A stretch of DNA of 25,353 nucleotides from DAOTZU01 sp034433995 (lineage in GTDB: Bacteria; Chloroflexota; Anaerolineae; UBA1429). Both the position numbers and the translations under genes were made by a program. Positions within the stretch are counted from its first letter, which is position 1; every line of letters starts with the position of its first letter. This document shows, piece after piece, positions 24,375 through 25,353 of the stretch. The stretch lies in NCBI GenBank assembly GCA_034433995.1, contig DAOTZU010000031.1:1-25353 (forward strand). The letters are read 5' to 3'. The notes beneath the pieces were generated by a model. That model was not told the DNA's origin and did no database searches. It saw only the letters and a program-made list of their open reading frames with translations.

Positions 24375-24764
24375 CATGCTACGCTGAGGGCTGGCTTCCC
24401 TGCGCCCATCGGCCACGACGAAGGCCAGGGCGTGTTCCTCGCTATGGGTGAGGCTGATGGCCCACTCCGTCAGGCCCAACTCTTGGGCGCGGGCCAGGGC
24501 GCGGCCGTAAAGGGTGATCTGTGGCTTGCCGCGGCGGTCGGCCAGGATCTCCATCTCTGTCCACGAGATGCCGAAAAGGCCCGTGCCCAAGGCCTTGGAG
24601 ATGGCCTCTTTGGCGGCAAAGCGCGCGGCCAACTCGGGGATGCGTCCACGGCAAAAGGCGATCTCAGCGGGCGTATAGACATAACGCAGAAAGCGCTCGC
24701 CCCAGCGTTCGACAGCTCGGGCCAGGCGGGGAATTTCGAGGAGATCAACACCGACGCTGAGCAT
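24372..24764 (-). CDS. acpS: Holo-[acyl-carrier-protein] synthase
   Basis: 130 residues. MLSVGVDLLEI at the start (D7, Mg-binding) and RFAAKEAISKALGTG (E53) are the signature of AcpS, followed by the C-terminal strands ISLTHSEEHALAFVVA. AcpS transfers 4'-phosphopantetheine from CoA to the serine of acyl carrier protein, which fatty-acid synthesis requires. AGGAG precedes the ATG. The final dozen residues (DGRREASPQRSM) extend beyond the usual end. The TAG lies where the MITE-type sequence starts (TTGTAG in R1, ATGTAG here), so the native end was probably replaced. The SWIM gene lies 49 bases upstream on the same strand. Confidence 0.94.
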   Translation of the reverse strand: MLSVGVDLLEIPRLARAVERWGERFLRYVYTPAEIAFCRGRIPELAARFAAKEAISKALGTGLFGISWTEMEILADRRGKPQITLYGRALARAQELGLTEWAISLTHSEEHALAFVVADGRREASPQRSM

Positions 24765-24813
24765 GATGGTCTCCTATGGGCGGTGATACGGGCTGGTTTG
24801 GGAGGGTTGGGGC

Positions 24814-25068
24814 TTACTTGGTGGCGCTTACTTGCTGCGGGTGGGGCAGCATGGGCTCCAAGATGCGCTCCAGGGCCATGGTGTGGCTGCAGATGCCGCG
24901 CTGCTGAAAGAAAGCGCATTGGCATGACCATTTGCCGTGTTCATAGGTGACCTGATAGGTGTTGTGGTCGCCGGTGAAGGTCACCTGGAAAGAATCAAAA
25001 GCGATGCGGTCGCGCTCCTCGGCGTAACGCTTGGCCTTCTGGATCTTGCTGATCATTCCCGAATCCAT
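24814..25068 (-). CDS. Small SWIM-type zinc-finger protein
   Basis: 84 residues from ATG at 25068, with AAGGGGG upstream; a further ATG at 25056 is possible. It has a basic N-terminal helix (ISKIQKAKRYAEERDR), then two beta strands and the SWIM pattern CxCx8CxH (C49, C51, C60, H62 in CQCAFFQQRGICSH), then a helix. SWIM domains bind zinc and mediate DNA or protein contact. Stand-alone small versions like this are common near housekeeping genes and have no set function. It starts just past a terminator-like hairpin in its own leader and is followed by acpS. Confidence 0.85.
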   Translation of the reverse strand: MDSGMISKIQKAKRYAEERDRIAFDSFQVTFTGDHNTYQVTYEHGKWSCQCAFFQQRGICSHTMALERILEPMLPHPQQVSATK

Positions 25069-25089
25069 GCGCGCCCCCTTGAAAAGAAT

Positions 25090-25122
25090 AAAAAACACCA
25101 GAGCACGATCAAGCTCTGGTGT
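25090..25122 (-). terminator. Intrinsic terminator or attenuator before the SWIM gene
   Basis: On the minus strand, ACACCAGAGC and its exact complement form a 10-bp stem with an 8-nt loop, followed by TTTTTTATT. It lies 22 bases before the SWIM start. It may end the rRNA operon, attenuate the SWIM transcript, or both. Confidence 0.85.
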
Positions 25123-25153
25123 ACACGCCCCATTGTGTGGCTGTGAGCATCAT
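25109..25153 (-). CDS. Possible 14-residue leader peptide
   Basis: The short frame reads MMLTATQWGVYTRA. Its TGA lies in the loop of the terminator hairpin, so a ribosome finishing it would cover the first arm. GAGG stands 5 bases before the ATG. It starts about 27 bases after the predicted transcription start. It may be a chance frame. Confidence 0.3.
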   Translation of the reverse strand: MMLTATQWGVYTRA

Positions 25154-25186
25154 GGCGCCTCGCTCTCGCACGATCCTTACGCTGTT

Positions 25187-25215
25187 AGTATAGGGCGAGA
25201 GGGGATGATTGTCAA
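25187..25215 (-). promoter_or_regulatory. Consensus sigma-70 promoter between 5S rRNA and the SWIM gene
   Basis: On the minus strand, a perfect TTGACA (25215-25210) and TATACT (25192-25187) are spaced by exactly 17 bases. It fires leftward towards the SWIM gene, with a start near 25180. Confidence 0.85.
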
Positions 25216-25239
25216 TCCGCTAAAAAGCGCAAGCAGGTT

Positions 25240-25353
25240 CTCTTGGCAGTGACCTACTCTTCCGCCCCGTTACCGGGGGAGTACCATCGGCGCTGGAGAG
25301 CTTAACGGCCGGGTTCGGGATGGGACCGGGTGTTTCCTCTCCGCTTGAACCAC
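25240..25353 (-). rRNA. 5S ribosomal RNA, 5' end cut by window edge
   Basis: The minus strand carries the conserved 5S signatures GGTCCCATCCCGAACCCGG, GTTAAGC, GCCGATGGTACT and, at the 3' end, AGAGTAGGTCACTGCCAAG. By alignment with the E. coli 5S layout, about 5-8 bases of the 5' end lie beyond the window. The 3' end is placed at about 25240-25243. It implies a leftward 16S-23S-5S operon to the right of the window. Confidence 0.93.

Overview
This is a GC-rich bacterial chromosome segment, gene-dense, with most real coding regions accompanied by long antisense reading frames that come from codon bias. No marker gene gives the taxon directly. The gene set (PspA, paired solute-binding proteins, GH2 and GH130 sugar enzymes, CDF, MntP and VIT-type metal carriers, long-form SerA) and the style of the intergenic repeats suggest an uncultured Chloroflexota (Anaerolineae-like) bacterium. 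That is an inference of modest confidence.

Layout. 1-5522 is a leftward operon: recJ, a pspA-like gene, a membrane-anchored solute-binding protein, a second solute-binding protein fused to a von Willebrand A domain, and the start of a small membrane protein cut by the window edge. 5786-7390 holds two more leftward membrane-protein genes: a small Tic20/DUF4870-like protein, and a ferritin-like plus VIT1/CCC1 fusion. 8006-9821 is a rightward dehydrogenase pair (SDR and Ldh2/malate dehydrogenase type). 9948-11372 is a CDF metal exporter with three tandem C-terminal domains. 11588-15251 is a rightward run: DUF1015, GH130, MntP, alpha/beta hydrolase. 15485-19432 encodes a very long GH2-type glycosidase and 19629-22442 a FtsX/MacB-type permease, ended by a strong terminator. 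Leftward from the right edge come the 3' part of a 5S rRNA gene, a small SWIM zinc-finger gene, acpS and serA.

The most striking signal is an intergenic repeat family. Three copies are 138-140 bp, have terminal inverted repeats beginning GAGGG, and are bounded by 8-bp direct repeats (one exact and long-range convincing, GGGGAAAT on both sides at 6301/6447; one exact, GTCTGGAG at 5606/5754; one 7 of 8 at 15258/15405). They are therefore non-autonomous transposable elements (MITEs). Each contains three consecutive hairpins with 3-nt loops. The 8-bp stem of the middle hairpin is the same in every copy, while its loop triplet varies. One copy sits in the loop of an older palindromic hairpin, and one decayed copy supplies the stop codon of acpS. 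Two further leaders (before DUF1015 and before the SWIM gene) show a near-consensus promoter, then a short reading frame overlapping an intrinsic terminator, then the gene. These look like attenuators or small RNAs.

Functionally, the window mixes envelope stress and transport (pspA operon), metal homeostasis (three unrelated metal carriers), carbohydrate metabolism (GH2, GH130, two dehydrogenases) and housekeeping (recJ, serA, acpS, 5S rRNA).
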